A stretch of DNA of 33,012 nucleotides, taken from NCBI GenBank assembly GCA_038874435.1, contig JAVZCK010000023.1, positions 1 to 33,012 of the forward strand, read 5' to 3'. The DNA is from Thermoplasmata archaeon (lineage in GTDB: Archaea > Thermoplasmatota > Thermoplasmata > Lutacidiplasmatales > SKW197). The notes beneath the pieces were generated by a model. It was not told where the DNA came from and did no database searches. It saw nothing but the letters and a program-made list of their open reading frames with translations. Below are positions 32,964 to 33,012 of this stretch, piece after piece (the first letter of the stretch is position 1; the number at the start of each line of letters is the position of its first letter). The translations under genes and the position numbers were made by a program.

Positions 32964-33012
32964 ATGTCAACACAACAAGTCCATATATCGTCCGAACTAA
33001 AAAAATATATCG
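32964..33012 (+). CDS. N-terminus of a gene cut by the window edge
   Basis: Only 16 codons are visible, MSTQQVHISSELKKYI, preceded by a GGGG-containing RBS inside an inverted repeat. The overlapping ATG at 32959 closes after 13 codons, so 32964 is the likely start. The visible part is too short for family assignment. Confidence 0.55.
   Translation, partial: MSTQQVHISSELKKYI

Overview
The window is archaeal, and most likely from a euryarchaeal lineage in or near the Thermoplasmatota. It carries a PAN-type proteasomal ATPase, an FtsZ1-like cell-division protein, an archaeal RqcH/NEMF protein, ThiL, and the QueD/QueE enzymes that feed archaeosine synthesis. Many genes are preceded by archaeal TATA boxes, and several start so close to the predicted transcription start that their mRNAs are probably leaderless. 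One tRNA gene has an intron with a bulge-helix-bulge splicing motif. The lineage is inferred from gene content only; a clostripain-type secreted protease and many anchored surface proteins fit sediment Thermoplasmata but do not prove it.

Left part (1-9.9 kb): a decayed locus holds a broken gene fragment and a NosD-like beta-helix surface protein gene disrupted by an exact 10-bp tandem duplication. It is followed by tRNA-Lys(CTT) on the minus strand, a membrane-anchored C11 (clostripain) peptidase, a 1357-residue RND/MMPL-type membrane protein with a very large, sequon-rich extracytoplasmic insert containing a four-fold 21-residue repeat, and a convergent MFS transporter.

Middle (9.9-21 kb): a giant soluble TPR protein of about 2059 residues precedes ftsZ. 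Next comes an intact paralogue of the broken NosD-like gene, then a small unrecognised protein tightly coupled to rqcH (ribosome-associated quality control).

Right part (21-33 kb): on the minus strand lie a surface protein with a Pro/Gln-rich cytoplasmic tail, a queD-queE-sugar epimerase operon, and a 1708-residue DUF2341/Ig/PKD surface protein whose cytoplasmic end looks like a winged helix. On the plus strand, PAN and thiL form a likely operon. The 3' end of thiL overlaps an antisense tRNA-Ala(CGC) gene split by a 31-nt intron in its T-loop. A hypothetical gene follows, then the start of another gene whose ribosome binding site lies in a perfect 9-bp inverted repeat.

The genes fall into two themes. 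One is core information and quality-control machinery (PAN, RqcH, tRNAs, archaeosine enzymes, FtsZ). The other is a large cell-surface set: at least five secreted or membrane-anchored proteins, transporters and a nucleotide-sugar enzyme that could supply glycans. No CRISPR array, insertion sequence or prophage was seen. No gene-free stretch exceeds about 300 bases.
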